NCBI GenBank assembly: GCA_023078555.1
Contig: CM041197.1
Location: 372,001 to 436,000 of the forward strand
Reading direction: 5' to 3'
Length of the DNA stretch: 64,000 nt
Source: Ulva prolifera
Taxonomy: Eukaryota > Chlorophyta > Ulvophyceae > Ulvales > Ulvaceae
This document shows positions 36,436 through 48,760 of this stretch, in pieces; the stretch's first letter is position 1, and every line of letters starts with the position of its first letter. Under the pieces are notes generated by a model, which was given only the letters and a program-made list of their open reading frames with translations, was not told the DNA's origin and made no database searches. A program made the translations under genes and the position numbers.

Positions 36436-38654
36436 ATGCTACGAGACAGTAAACATTTCACGACCTACACCATAAGACTGACGAGTTTGCGAAGATGAGC
36501 TAGGCATTTAAACGGAGCTACCAGGCGCATACGCCCTCTGTGGACAGGACGTGTGCGCACTGGGCACTGATCTCTGCGACCGCGCTGGGCAGCACTCGCT
36601 ACATTTTTCGTACATCTGGTCCAAAGACAATGCTATGAAAAGTTGTCGTTGATTGTATGATATCATTGGACACGTACACCGCGATGCACCTACACGCATT
36701 CAAGAGAACGCACAGCCGACATCGCGACCGTGAAACGCGTGTAGACACAGGACTGCATTGTGGCTACAAGCACACCGTCTGGTACTTGTAAGCGCTTGTC
36801 GTCAGTGCATATTGCTGTCAACAGAGAGTCACGGCGTGAATTGAAGCCAGGTGCGAGTGTCTGTTAAAGAGCGACAACGTGCCCGGCGCGACAGAGCTAG
36901 CTCAGGCGCAACTGGCGCCGGCATGTCGCTGCCTCGGCTGCAGTCCAAAGAGTTTTCTCTGCCAGCCTATCAGATCTCGAGAAGGGCACAGCCTGCATGC
37001 ACGCCAGATGTCCCTGAGGCGGGCCTGGAGGACCCGATCCTGCCAGACTTCCAGTCAGGCGTGTGTGCGTGCGCTGCTGCAGAGTGGCCACACCATGGCA
37101 GTGTGTGTCACGGTGACTGCAGCTGGCCCCCGGTGATTTGCAAGAGATTACGATTTTCTTTGTTGTTTGCCTTATATTCATTCCCGTCGACGGATCCGAT
37201 TTATATAGAGTGACCAAAACCGTGTCAGCTATGTACATGTGCTCGTGCTCGACCCGAGCCCCTGAGGACGGCAGATATCCATGAATACCTACATGCATGC
37301 ATACTGCACCCGCTGAGATCTCAGCACGCGCGCCCGCGCTCCCGCCTTCTGCGCTCAAAGCCTAAGAATCCTCTGGCCTCCTGGTCTGTTGTGTGACTAC
37401 ACTAGCGTACGGCCCACGCGCGCGGTGCATCCGGTTTCACCGATGAATGTCGAGACTGCGAGTGTATCGTGCCGTGCATTCATGAATGGTGGATTTCGTC
37501 ATCTGCAGCCGCACCTCAGCTACTCTTGCTGCACTTGGGGCGCTCCCATGCCAAAGCATGTGAGGCCGCAGTCGAGAAGACGAGTGTGCCCCTCACTGGC
37601 AGTCCTAGCTGATATCGCCGGCATGCATATGTGTGGCTCCCATGTAGGAGCAGTTCTGCAGCGACCTTTAGACCAGGATCAGATCCGAAGTCTGTACAAT
37701 TCAATCAATCAAGTTGATGTTGTTCAGGCCAACGAATTGTGCAGAAAGCCGATATCGCCATATGGGGAGCCTCTATTCTCGCCGAGGCCTACTGAAGATG
37801 CGGCCACTGGCATGATATGCAAGGCAGGATGGGTGCTGCGCATAGCTATAGGATCAATCAAGACGTGCATGGTGCCATCGACAGACAGCATGCCAGACAG
37901 CATGCAGTGCACGCAGTGTCCTTGTTCTTCGCAGTCATTATCTGACGTACTTCAGTTACTCACAGTGTTGTGCAGGGACACCCCAGGTCACTGGTCATTA
38001 GACTGTAGACAAGAGCATGGTTGCGTTGTGCTCACACGAATTTCAGGAATGTGGAACGCCAGGCGGGCCACTAGTAGCCACATATGGAATGTAAAAGACG
38101 CTATTACATACCCACGCCATCACCGGCAACCGCACCTAACCATGCGTTGCGTGCGCGGGTAGTACTGCTGGCCGAGGCGAAGCCTGAGTTCTGAAAAGAG
38201 CAGCAACATGAAGAGTGCCCATGCATGCACCGGCTGCGTTCCAAGGATCTCACGGACCCTTCCACACACTAGACCAACCCCGACACCTAGTCGAGTCCAC
38301 TGCCCATACCCGGCGCTGCACACAACAGGGGCTGCAGTGACCCACAACCAATACAATACCCAGTCTGCTAGCATTGCCACTGGCGCGTTCCGGCGGTGCA
38401 CTAGTCATAGTACTGTGCATATGACCATGGCGTGTCATCCCGGCCTGTAGCGAGCAGATTTTAACAACAGATGTTGTCCGGGTCTGACCGCACAGGCACT
38501 AGCGGCTACCCAGCATCAACGCAGGGGCCAGTAAACAGGCCCTGGCGCATTCCGTTGAGATGCCGCCCGAGCATTCCCTAGAGCTAGAGCCGACACGGTG
38601 CGTATGTGCGAAAATATTGCATGACGCCAATGCATAGCGGTCCAGAAAGACCGC
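36436..38654. other. No confidently assignable gene
   Basis: Upstream of locus 4 and downstream of the peroxidase gene. A long plus-strand frame at 37389-38162 lacks an early ATG (first ATG near 37443) and any recognisable domain. A hydrophobic minus-strand frame at 38120-38401 could be a membrane-protein exon but has no supporting neighbours. Promoter elements for locus 4 should lie just above 36435. Confidence 0.25.
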
Positions 38655-41600
38655 CTACTCCACCTTGAAGACGTTGCCGGTGACGCGGGCGCCGGTGTTG
38701 GCGCTGATGATGTCAGCGTAGGTGGTCGCCTCGATCTCTTCCTGGAAGGGACGAACGCGGCCGGGGAACTCCTTCCAGTAGCGGCCGCGGCGGCCGAAGA
38801 AGCTCTTGTGGAACTGCTCGACGATGATGGCGCGGAGGGTGGCGGGGAGGGCCTCGCCGGCGGCCTTGGGCTCGCGCAGCAGGCCGAGCCATGCGTCGGG
38901 GGTCTCCTCCTCAACCTGCAGGGCGGCCCCCACGATCACACAGCGCGCTACATTGAGGGGTATACAACTGCGGATCAGCACAAGCTGTATACATGTGGAC
39001 ACCAGGGCAACAAAGCCGGGGCAGTCCGGAGCCATCACACAAAGACACTTTGACTGACAGCTCTACAAGCCTATCCCCCACCTGTCACCGCATCATCATC
39101 TGGTACTGTACATGACCCTGTAGTGTGGTACAGATGCGCGCATCGATACGAACAGTCAACTTGCTACGCGCATCGATACGAACAGTCAACTGCGCCTTGA
39201 AGGCGCAGTCAAGGCCTTCACGCAGTAACTGTGGTACCACTGTGAGCCTGAGCGTCTCTCAGGCGCTGCCCAGATCCTAGGCTGCCGCGTCCCAGCACAC
39301 GGCGATCAAGCGCAGCCACCACAAGTTGCGATTCCCTGGCTTAGCTTGAAGCCAAACTGAAAGCGCATGCATGCACACACATGCGTGTACAGGCCGCGTC
39401 GGGAACGAACCACGGGGTCAGGGGTGGTGCCGTAGCAGCGCGCGAGGCCGGCGTAGGAGGGCACGCCGAGCTCCCGGGCGCGGAAGATGTTGCGGCCCGC
39501 GAGGTCCTCGCCAGTGCCGAACAGCATGTTGCGCAGCGCGTCGGACAGCTTGCCGTCGATCTCATTGGCGGAAGTGGTGGCGAGCCCGGACATGATGTTG
39601 CTGACGCGCTCATTTGCGTCGGCCTTGTAGGTGAAGGAGGGGGCGTTGTCAGGGCCGCTGCGGTCGAGGAAGAAGCCCTGCACACCCCGCAGCAGCACTG
39701 TTAGAGTCACGTGGTAATGTAGCCACACAGCATATCTTGGGACTGCTGTACCCAGTGTGTGGAGCGATTATGGAGGTGTAGCAGCACAGGCACGGAGTGC
39801 AGTGACATTCAAACATGCATCGAAATCGGGGGCAGCAGCAAAATGCTTGGTACATCCGTGGTCGGAGCATGCATACACTTCAAAGAACTGGAACATATGG
39901 CCATGCATGCATCGGGGGAGGCGCTGGAGCTCACCTCAGAGTTGAAGGCTTCGGCGACGGGCATCCCGTCGACGTCATTGCCGATGAGATCGTGGCCGAG
40001 GCGGTACGCGATGCTGAACTCCACTGACACGCCGTCTGAGTTCGACAGCTCCTCCGCCGCCTCGAGGTCCGCCTGCGTGATGCCGAGCGCGGGGAGGAAC
40101 TCCGTGAGCACGACCTGCTGGAACTTGGCAATGACAATGTCCTGGACGCGCGCGAACTTGCGCACCGACGACTCGCCGGCGAAGCGGGGCATGCTCTCGA
40201 GGACGTCGCAGATGCGGTTGTGCTCCCGCACCCACACGGTGTGCTGCGCGGCGAGGAACGCGTGCTCTGACACCCGCACGTCGCCCGCGAGCATCGTGAT
40301 CTCGCCGTTCTCATTCGCGGCGGTGGTGAGCGGCAGGAAGTCGCCCTCGGCGGTGCGCAGGCGGCAGGTGCCCGGCAGGCGGAGGGTCTGCTGGAGGTAG
40401 GTGCGGTCGGAGCCGTAGATCGGGCCGGCGTCGATTTGGGGCGTGTGGACGTTGAGCGGCTGTTCGCAGCCGCCGCGGCGGATGGTGAAGGCGCGGTGGA
40501 TGTCCATGACGTCAAGCTCGGTGTCGACCTCGATCGTTGGGCCGTCCTCGTCCTCAATGGACAGCGTCAGGTCGTGATCTGCATGCATATGGCAGGCGGC
40601 GTCAGCCATGGTGCAGGTCTCCCGGGCTAGCGCTGAGAGCGAGGCTGGTGAAGCGACTAGCACGGGCACCAGTGTGAGGAGCAACACTTCTTGATTGTTT
40701 ATATTCTATAAACTATAGTTCACGTTAAGAGATGACTCAGAGCAATTGGTTGATGGTCAAGATACCAGGCAGGTGTGCTACAAGTACCGAAACACAAAAA
40801 TTCCAAGCCGTCTGGGACGTGTGGTGCAACCCTAACATACCACACATCAAGCGATGCAGTTGCTGCAGAAGCGCACCAACAAACTGGCCAAAGCCCCAGA
40901 CCATGTTGGAGAGGCCAACAGAGCTCTTGGCATTGCCATCCGCCGCGAACCTGTCGCTGATGTCCCGAATGTCGTCGACAAACTGCACAGGTGCTTCTGG
41001 TGCACGTGAGAGAGACGCATCAGGTACGTACAGCTCTACAGCTGGAGAACAGAATGGCAGCATGAGATGGCTGTGACCTGCCTTTGGTAATCATGTATGT
41101 ATTTGTATGTCATCAGGCGTATCCTCGGGTCAGACATGAAGATTTTCTTGTAAATTGTGAACTGCAAACTTAGTACGGCGATGCCAGACTCAGGCCACCA
41201 CCACCAAGTATAGCTGCTGCGCACCAGCCCACCGTGACGTCAGCTGACGAACCAGCAGTATGTATACTAAGAAATTACAGATGAAGAACAGATGGACATG
41301 ACAACAAAATCTTGGATAGCAGTATCTCAACCATAAAAAAAACCACTGTTGGTACGGTACTGTCGTTACCAAAGTGCACACAGATCTAGATCTGCCATGG
41401 AGCATCAGAGCAACGCATATGCTTGCAGTCCATGGCAACTCTTACAAAACCGTGTAGCTGTAACCATGCAGGTGCAGATGCTGCTCCTGTGCTGAGCTGC
41501 CAGATGCTGGAAGCATGACCATTTTCTGACTAAAATATATGGGGCCGACTCGGGCCCTCAGTCAGACTCATCACCGTCTCAACAATGCCACTGCGACCCC

Positions 41601-42112
41601 TAATACTCAGACCAGGCACTCCCAACACATTTTTGGAGCTGCCCAGACTCAGAATCGGATGACATCCACGTGGCGCACAGCCCCTAATACTCAGACCAGG
41701 CACTCCCAACACATTTTTGGAGCTGCCCAGACTCAGAATCGGATGACATCCACGTGGCGCACAGCACGACTCTTGCTGCATAGAGACACGTAAAGTGAAT
41801 GATCAGAAAGTCACTGTGGCAAGGGCACACCAGATCTCTGACTCGCATGCACGGGCAGGTGCGGATGAAGGGCCCCACGGTGACGAGGTCCTGCCTCTCC
41901 AGCTCGACAGCCGGCCCTCGCGCCGCAGGGTCAATCCCCGAAGCCTCTGCAGCGTCCACATTCTCTGCGCCGGCGTCCACCAGGTTCACCTCGTCAATCT
42001 CAATCCCCACCGCAGCATCTGCGTCAAAGGTCTGGGCCCATGCCTGCCCCGACACCAGCAGCAGCCCCAGGGCTGCAGCCACCGCGGCCGCGTGAGGGTG
42101 TTCAAGCTGCAT
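38655..42112 (-). CDS. Secreted animal-type heme peroxidase
   Basis: Exons in coding order: about 41853-42112, about 40878-41043, 39935-40578, 39414-39677 and 38655-38915. The product is about 530 residues. The start has a hydrophobic signal peptide ending near SGQAWAQ. The second/third exon join recreates WGFGQFVDHDLTL with the distal His. The third exon gives IDAGPIYGSD, HTVWVREHNRICDVL with the catalytic Arg, and FSIAYRLGHDLIGN with the proximal His. The fourth holds LSDALRNMLFG and GRNIFRARELGVPSYAG. These are ordered hallmarks of the peroxidase-cyclooxygenase superfamily, so hydrogen-peroxide-driven oxidation outside the cell or in the secretory lumen is expected. The phase at the first splice is unresolved. 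The acceptor of exon 3 is GCATGCAG. The length is near that of a minimal catalytic domain. Two tandem-repeat patches lie in its introns. Confidence 0.88.
39137..39191. repeat. Direct 25-bp repeat in last peroxidase intron
   Basis: The unit CGCGCATCGATACGAACAGT plus CAACT occurs at 39137-39161 and 39167-39191, five bases apart. A short hairpin (GCGCCTT-G-AAGGCGC) follows at once. It lies within the intron between 38916 and 39413. Confidence 0.8.
41597..41764. repeat. 84-bp tandem duplication in peroxidase intron 1
   Basis: Two head-to-tail copies (41597-41680 and 41681-41764), identical as read, starting CCCCTAATACTCAGACCAGG. Identity implies a recent duplication. It lies just upstream, in plus coordinates, of the first coding exon of the peroxidase. 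Confidence 0.9.
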
Positions 42113-42458
42113 CGTGCGCTGAAACTTCGAATTCGCTGGTTCAAGGCGCTAACTCTGCCAGTGGACGAGAGAATGGGCTTTGGCGCAAGCTCTTGGGGAA
42201 TTACTGGACTGCGGCAAAGTCTGACTCGGTTGCGATGTGCGGATGTTAACTCTTCGGCCGACTCGGAGAGCGTGGGCGTGTCCAAGCGTCAACAGCGGAG
42301 TTCGCGACGATGGATGGAAAAGGTACAGTTGATGGGCTCGGGAAGGTCGCTGTAGATGTAGCAGTCTGATGGACCTGTATATATTGCACGGCCGAGCACA
42401 CCACCGTGCCGTCGCGACTCTGTAGTGCTTGCTTCGGTGCGCATACGGCACCACAGCC

Positions 42459-42644
42459 ATGGCCCTTCTCAGAACGTCCGCTGGGCGAGGTTCGGTGTTG
42501 GCCGGCCCGAAGCAAACTTGTGCCGCGAGCATACGCATTGTGACTGGACCGTCACATGCATGCGCGTCGGTGCTGACGCGGACGCTCTACTCGGCCGCTT
42601 GTGTACAAGAACATCTGAAGACGCACTTCGGACCGGGCAGATAA
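42459..42644 (+). CDS. Short hypothetical ORF divergent from the peroxidase gene
   Basis: ATG-initiated frame of 61 codons (MALLRTSAGRGSVLAG) with a start rich in Arg, Ser and Ala and no acidic residues for over 40 codons, the look of a mitochondrial presequence. It begins 347 bases from the divergent peroxidase start, so a shared promoter region is possible. It could be a first exon, but no downstream exon was identified before the element at 42996. Weak call. Confidence 0.22.
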   Translation: MALLRTSAGRGSVLAGPKQTCAASIRIVTGPSHACASVLTRTLYSAACVQEHLKTHFGPGR

Positions 42645-42995
42645 TCGGCGGACGGCCCAAAGGCGACCTTGGCTATGCCGGCGATCACTAAGCAGTGCCG
42701 CTTTGTTGTGGGCCGCGGCGCAGCCATGGGCGCGCGGAGCCGCGCTCCCCTGATGCTGCCTCTGCACATGCGCGCTTTGCAAACTGTTAACAATCCAGAT
42801 GGACGTCATGCTTCAGAGCACCGGGTTCCGGCATGTGACAGTAGCTTCTCACATAGAGAGAAACGATGCACTTGCACACATCACCACAGGTACTGACTGA
42901 CCGTCGCCAATTGATGACCAATGCCACATCCACTCACACTGACACTGTGGGAGGACAAGGTGGGCACAGGGAATTTGAAGTGTGGGCTATGGGTG

Positions 42996-43638
42996 TTACA
43001 AGGACAAAGGCAGCAAGTCGGGCAGCACCGCGAAAGGAGCAAGCAGACAAAGCAAACACCAAGACACCCACGAACATCTCACCCATCACCGGCGCAGCAA
43101 GCGACACAGATCCGCAGACCGCCAAGCACACACCCACACACCATCACACACACGCACAGACCCACACACCCACAAACCCAAACCCACACACGCGCACGCA
43201 CAAACCCCACGGCCGACACACAACATCACAACCACCAGCACCACAACGCCCGCCGCCGTACGACAGGGCCAAACCCAACACACTGCCGCCTGAGGCCGCC
43301 CATCATGGCCGCCCGATTGCCGGGGGCCGCCCTGGCCCCAAGACCCACCCCCACCCCACCAAGCCACAGCATACCACGCCAGCCCGGCACACCGCCGCGC
43401 AGCCCCGCCGGCCCACGCCGCACCGCACCTAGGACACTGCATCGCCCAAGCCGTTCCGCAGTCCCCGCACATGCCAACGAAGGCATCCCGCACACCCATC
43501 GGACCCGGCCCAGCCGGAGTCAGAGGCCACAGGTCGGTGGCGTCAAGCGGACGGGGCGCCCAAGGGGCACCCCACCGCTCAGGCCGGATGGCCTGTAAGC
43601 GGCGAGAGGTCATCAGACGGGACTGTGAGTCCCGCCAA
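42996..43638 (-). mobile_element. Retroposon-like element, copy 4 (longest)
   Basis: A 643-bp element flanked by a perfect 12-bp duplication GGGCTATGGGTG (42984-42995 and 43639-43650). It is nearly identical to copy 3 but extends about 105 bases further at the variable end. The extra part includes a short inverted repeat (GGGACTGTGAGTCCC). As the longest copy it is the best template for defining the family. I see no RNA polymerase III box B and no reverse-transcriptase motif, so SINE versus truncated LINE is open. Confidence 0.8.
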
Positions 43639-43650
43639 GGGCTATGGGTG

Positions 43651-46600
43651 TGGCTAGGTGTGTCGCATCACATGCATGCCAGTGGTTGCAGGTGACTGCG
43701 CAGAGGCATCAAGTATCAGGTGGTGCGGAGCTGCAGCCTCTCTGGAATTGCCCTAGAATTTGCAACGGACTGAGAAGTATGTGCATCTTCCCAATTGTAT
43801 GAGCATTGCATCTGGGCCACATACATCAAACATAGTATGTAAATGAAGCTAATTGCCATGTCCATCATTGTCAGCCTCGCAGGGCCACCCATGCGAGCAC
43901 AATCTCTCGCATATACAGATCCGATCTCACTTTCTATTTGATGCGTTCGGGGTGCTGGACCTGAATAACAGGCAGGTTTGGCTCGCAATATGTTCAGGGC
44001 TGCAAGGATGTGTTCATGTCTTAGATTGGGCCCAAACATAGATTTTTCAGGCCCGATGACCCAATAATGCCAGGCAACAGCCTGCTAGGCCAGTCATGAT
44101 TGCTGAGGCGGCAGACAGGCCGGGTGCGGTGTGAAGTGCGGTCCCTGCCGCCCGGGCGCAAGTGCCTGAATTTTCCTCAAGTGTGTCAAGCTGTATGCCC
44201 GTAGACCGATATGAGAAGGCTCAAAACATCGCCGATGTGGCGGGCAGCACCTCACAGACAATGCGAAGATCAGGATCACATCCACCAGATCAGATTCGTA
44301 GCCCTGTGCATCAACAAGACTGTGCCTGCCAGTGTGGTGTGCCAGTGCCTCTGCCTCTAGAGGCATTACTATCAAGACACTGTCAAGACACTAGCTCAAC
44401 CTGCTGTCTGCCAGCAGTGCTGAGGACTTTGCACTGCATAGCGGCTGCAGCGCATGGGGCCACTGCGACTTCCTGCTGCGTTTCAGCTCTGCTTTTGATG
44501 GTTTTAGGCAGCCAGCCTTGAACATACATACCCTGCTGTGTACGGGTCAAATAGTTGACTACTCGTGTCACATGGTGGACTACGGGTGTGTCGTCGTTTC
44601 GTTGATTCGTTGTTTCGGAACGCAGCTCCTAGAGATCAGAGGCTGAGATTCCTACCTGTGGGCTGAAGTATCTATATCTCTGTCTTTCTGGTATCTGAGA
44701 TATCACCATCATGGCCAGCAACCTTTGGAGCAACATACCGCTGACTGGAACGGAGCCGGCACAGCTGCCAGTCAACGAGTTGACGGCACGCAGTCGCGAC
44801 AGACACCCACCTGCGAGAGATCTCTCTCCCCGAGGTAGTCTGGACCCTGATTTGTCAAGAGACGTATCTCGAGATACGGTGCCACAGGCTGACGGCGGAC
44901 ATGATAACGTGGCTGCTCCGAATGCGGCGCGAGACTCGCAAGACATACAACTTCCCGCATGTTCATTGAGTACTCCATCGATGCCGGAATAGGCAGATCC
45001 TTGACTGTCTTGCTCTGTCACGAAGGACGTTGTCTGCGTGCATTCCCGCATGTCGGACGAAACGCTTCAACTCAAGACGATATCTCTTCAGTCCACACGC
45101 CAGTATATCCAAAATCACATCTTCCGCTAACTTGCCGAGTATGGATCGTACTGTTCACATTGAACGCGGACGCAAAGCCTGTGCAGTCGCGAAAACCGTT
45201 TGATGCATGGGGCCGCGCAACGGCAATCAAATATCGCACTTCGTTCTCGCGCCCGCATGCCAAAGATAACCAGTGCGAGCTTGCAAATACGCAAACGATC
45301 TCTGAAAGGAACCTGGGAATGTGTAGTCCATGATCCGTGCCGTCCCGTTCACAGGCATCGAGAGGTCTCAGCATAGCCAGCTGCTTGATACATCTGTAAA
45401 AGCTGTGCGCATGTGTGAGTTGCGCAGCGACACTTTTAATCTGCATCGAAAGTTCACTGTGTGCTTTGGTTGCCGGACTAAGCCAAGATGTGGTGCCCAT
45501 CCGGACATACGTCAAACAGCCAAGGCTGCTTGCTGACACCCAAGCAGTATGGCCGACCAGCTCGAGTAGACATCCAATTGTCATTCTGGTGAATACCTGG
45601 ATGATTTCGGGAGCATTCATCTTGAATGATTGCAGGACAAAAGATCTGAACTTCTGGTCGCTGCATCGCGGTGCCACTCCACTGTTACTTTCACAGCTGT
45701 GGCCGGATGAATGTCGACATGACCTAGCAAAATTTTATAACTTGTCATGTTAGCGTCGCTGATTATGATCTTGGATTTCACAAGTCACGGGGCCAGTCAC
45801 TCGGCTGATCGAGAACACAGCTCTGGAGAAGCATCTGGCTCTCTGTGCCTCAACAATGTACGCCTCCATCTAATGAAACCATCTCGTAGGGGTTCCTTGC
45901 AGTGGACACCTAGATTGGACCCCAAGGCAGGTGCAACTCCACCTGTTTGCTAGAAACTGAAGCAGGTGGACACCTTCACCACATCAGCAGAACAGGCAAC
46001 CCATATGACCCGGTGGGGTCACGTCGCCGAGATGATACGCAATGAATGCGAATTCAGCCACCGAAGTCTTGGCGGAGAGCATGGATCGTCAAGGAGGTCC
46101 ACAAACGCCAAGTCGTAGATGAGGAACAGCGCCAACATTATTTCTACCGTGGCCTCTTCCACATGCCAAGTCTTCACGAAAGACTTGTCCCTCTGCGTTG
46201 CTATGCTGCTCCAAGTACTGGTACCACATGTACATTGCGAGGTGTGAGGTGCTTGTGGACCAGGCGTCCACATTATGGCCTTGTGCCTGTGCACGCCCTC
46301 CTGGCTGCATGACAGTGTGCAGCGCAACAACTTGAGAAAGCGGAGAAATTTCCCGTGATGGCGCCTGCCAGACTGTCGAGGCTTGCCTGTTGGGCATGTA
46401 GCCACGCAGCCATGTGCAGCGCTCAGCAGAGGTTGCGTGATCACATCCGGAGGACAGCCTGGAAGGTGCTCACAAAGTCAGTACAGGGGAATAAGATCAC
46501 TTTCTGCCACCGCTGCTGCTGAGGTACTGTGGCGGATGCAGGCCTTTAGCAGCTGAAGTCTTGCCACTCTCCTCTGGAGTACCGACGTTGACCAACATGC

Positions 46601-47678
46601 TATGATCAGCTGGTGAACATGGACTACACCGCGGAGCCTCTACACATAGCGCACAGCTGAAGTAAGACCATAACCTGTGAATGGTTGAGCGCCGCGTCCT
46701 CGTTGGACGGGTTTCGTGCCCAGCGTAACGCCATACCGTCCGCAGTTGAGGCGCCTGGCCCTTCCACGATCAGACATGTCGTCAGAGAAGTATACAAAAG
46801 CGTGAGCGGAAGAATGCAAATACCACAAATGAATCTCATCCGAATCAATAGCAACACCCATGTCGTCAGAGATACGTTGGCAGGACGTGACAAAAGCTGC
46901 ATCAGGAAACACCGCCTGGCCACAAACGTCACGCGGGCATGTAGTGTTGCTAGCAGGCAGTGTTGGATCGACTTGCACACTATTTGCGGCTGCCATCCGT
47001 ATGACTGCACTGATACCTCTGAGTCGGGACCGAGCTCCGATCTTCCGCCTGATACCAGCTGCCGACCTCGGCAGATGAAGGCCATCCTGGACACCACCCG
47101 GTATCTCGTTAGGGAGTATGCTATGTCCGATTGTCTGAAAAAAGTTTCGTCCCTGCCAGAACGGGTTCAAGGATTCAGTTTACTGCCCGACGTCTGCCTG
47201 AGGAGCAGCAGATGCGTTGTCCTGGTCGCCCTCAGCGGCGGTGAGGAAAGTGTCCACCACACATTTGGCTTGTCTCGATCTGCTGTTCGACGCACAGGGC
47301 AACCTTAACTTCCAGCAGTCTTCGACGCGTCCCAGCCAGCCTAGGTCTGTATGCTGAAGAAGCTGCCAGCGCGCTCCAGACACTCGTGAGAGCTCCGGGG
47401 AATCACGTACCAGCTGCTAACATGACTGCAACGCGTACCCAATCTGCGCATGTTCACTGTGCGTACATGGATTTCGTCAAATTAAATGATGACTGGCCCG
47501 CCTGCTGTCATCACCTGCATGCTCGCGACTCATCGCTTTGGGTCAACGGTTCGCCCACTTGCCAGACTCTTCCCCTCATCCATGCCACCAAGACAGCATG
47601 CTGATCAGCGACAGTTACTTCCCAGCATCTAGCGGCAGCTGGAGTTCTGAATCTGGACGCCAATTGCAGTGATCGAAC
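43651..47678. other. Mostly unassigned stretch
   Basis: Several medium open frames lie on both strands (45072-45677 and 46640-47170 on minus; 46685-47308 on plus), overlapping each other, with no motifs I recognise and no sister copies in the window. An old transposon is possible but unsupported. The only frame with a good start context is listed separately at 44711. Confidence 0.25.
44711..44992 (+). CDS. Hypothetical short protein
   Basis: The frame opens with a good eukaryotic start context (ATCATGGCC) and reads MASNLWSNIPLTGTEPAQ, then a hydrophilic Asp/Arg/Pro-rich segment. It has 93 codons. No family is recognised; it is likely disordered. It could be a free-standing small gene, a first exon or chance. 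Confidence 0.25.
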   Translation: MASNLWSNIPLTGTEPAQLPVNELTARSRDRHPPARDLSPRGSLDPDLSRDVSRDTVPQADGGHDNVAAPNAARDSQDIQLPACSLSTPSMPE

Positions 47679-47898
47679 ATGTCTTTCGAGGCGTGGGGGA
47701 CCATTCTCTGCCCTGAACGGCCGCTGCATGCTGTGCGGTCGCACTGCCAGACGTTCGTGTCCAGAGACCCGCCAAAACGCTCGCTGTGAGATCTGTGTTT
47801 CATCAGACTGGTCTGTTGGCGTGCAATCGATCGGCGGTCCTTGCTTCCTTCCATCGCGGTGTCTAACGTGGGACGGCCTCGCTCGCCTCAAGACTGAG
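47679..47898 (+). pseudogene. Putative exon 1 (RING-like) of beta-helix locus 5, frameshifted
   Basis: The start MSFEAWGT (ATG 47679) parallels MSHELWRE and MALEWWGE of loci 3 and 4. About 50 bases on, the zinc-loop similarity continues in another frame: CMLCGRT, ARCEICVSS, then FLPSRCLTWDGLARLKTE, matching the YVPSASLTWPWA segment of locus 4. The exon ends ACTGAG/GTGTGC, the same phase-0 donor as locus 3. A one-base shift between start and zinc loop means it is broken, unless an intron or another start rescues it. It lies 0.6 kb upstream of a matching exon 2. Confidence 0.5.
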
Positions 47899-48519
47899 GT
47901 GTGCCAAGGGAGAAGCAACACGCAGGTGCATTCCCAGCCGCGATAGCTCGATTGTTTCCAGAGCAGAGTTTTCGCAGTGCGGTGCCGAAACGCACACAGG
48001 CGCAGATACTAGAGGTGGACGCGTACGTTGGTTTTTGTCATGAACCGGCACAGAAACGTGCATGTGTACCGACAAAACTGCCATGCATTCGCCTCAACAA
48101 AACGCATCCTCCATTCGAAGCTCAACCACCTAGCTTCGACCTCGTTTTCTATTCCGCTAGTGCATCTGGCCAGTTACCTCTGTCAACAGCATGCGGTTGC
48201 AATGGAATGATAATGCAACACACGATCTGCATAGTGCAACTAAATGCAGGAGTACGACCCAGACAGGCCCCGCAAACACCTCGACCATTGCTGCTGAGGA
48301 TCTCGTTGCCCATCATCATTTGACTCCATTGCTCCGTATTTTCACAGACGTGCCGTGCCTGTTTGGCTTGGTACACGTACCAGAGGTTGAGGTACACGTC
48401 CCAAATTCGGAGTTGTCAACGCCCCAGTAGACACGGCCACGTACACATGCGCACCGACCCCTGCCCCCGGACGTGCTCTGTCAGCCCATACTTAGGCAAG
48501 TGCCCTGACGCATGCGCAG

Positions 48520-48760
48520 GCACCTTTCATGCTGCTCGAGGAGCTTCTCGCTGAGCTGCCTAGCATCCGGGGGTGCATCGACCTGTGCGGCAAGACGCTG
48601 GCACCCAAGAAGTCCCGCCGCCTACAGGCGGACACCCTGGCAGTCTTCCGAGCATCGCCGCAGGGCGGCCGCGTCGTGAACGGCATCGTCCAGCTCCCGT
48701 CATGCAGCGTGCTGCTGCTGGACGGCTGCGGCGCCCACTTCGAGCGCGTCACCTTCACAG
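48520..48760 (+). CDS. Exon 2 of beta-helix locus 5
   Basis: A 241-base exon in phase 0 after GCATGCGCAG, encoding LEELLAELPSIRG, VQLPSCSVLLLDGCGAHF and VTFTG, aligned along its length with exon 2 of loci 1-4. It ends with donor ACAG/GTGCGC in phase 1, as the others do. No beta-helix exon follows nearby. The first phase-compatible one is at 62846, about 14 kb downstream, beyond two mobile elements. It is either one gene with a very long intron or a displaced fragment. Confidence 0.6.

Noticed and set aside
37389..38162. Long open frame on plus, 257 codons
   Set aside because: Begins without ATG, shows no domain, splice support or sister copy; long frames occur by chance at this base composition.
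43520..43638. tRNA-like fold in the extra end of retroposon copy 4
   Set aside because: A small hairpin is present but no box A/box B pair or acceptor-stem pairing could be found.
45072..47308. Cluster of medium open frames on both strands, possible old transposon
   Set aside because: No catalytic motifs, no terminal repeats and no duplications could be found.
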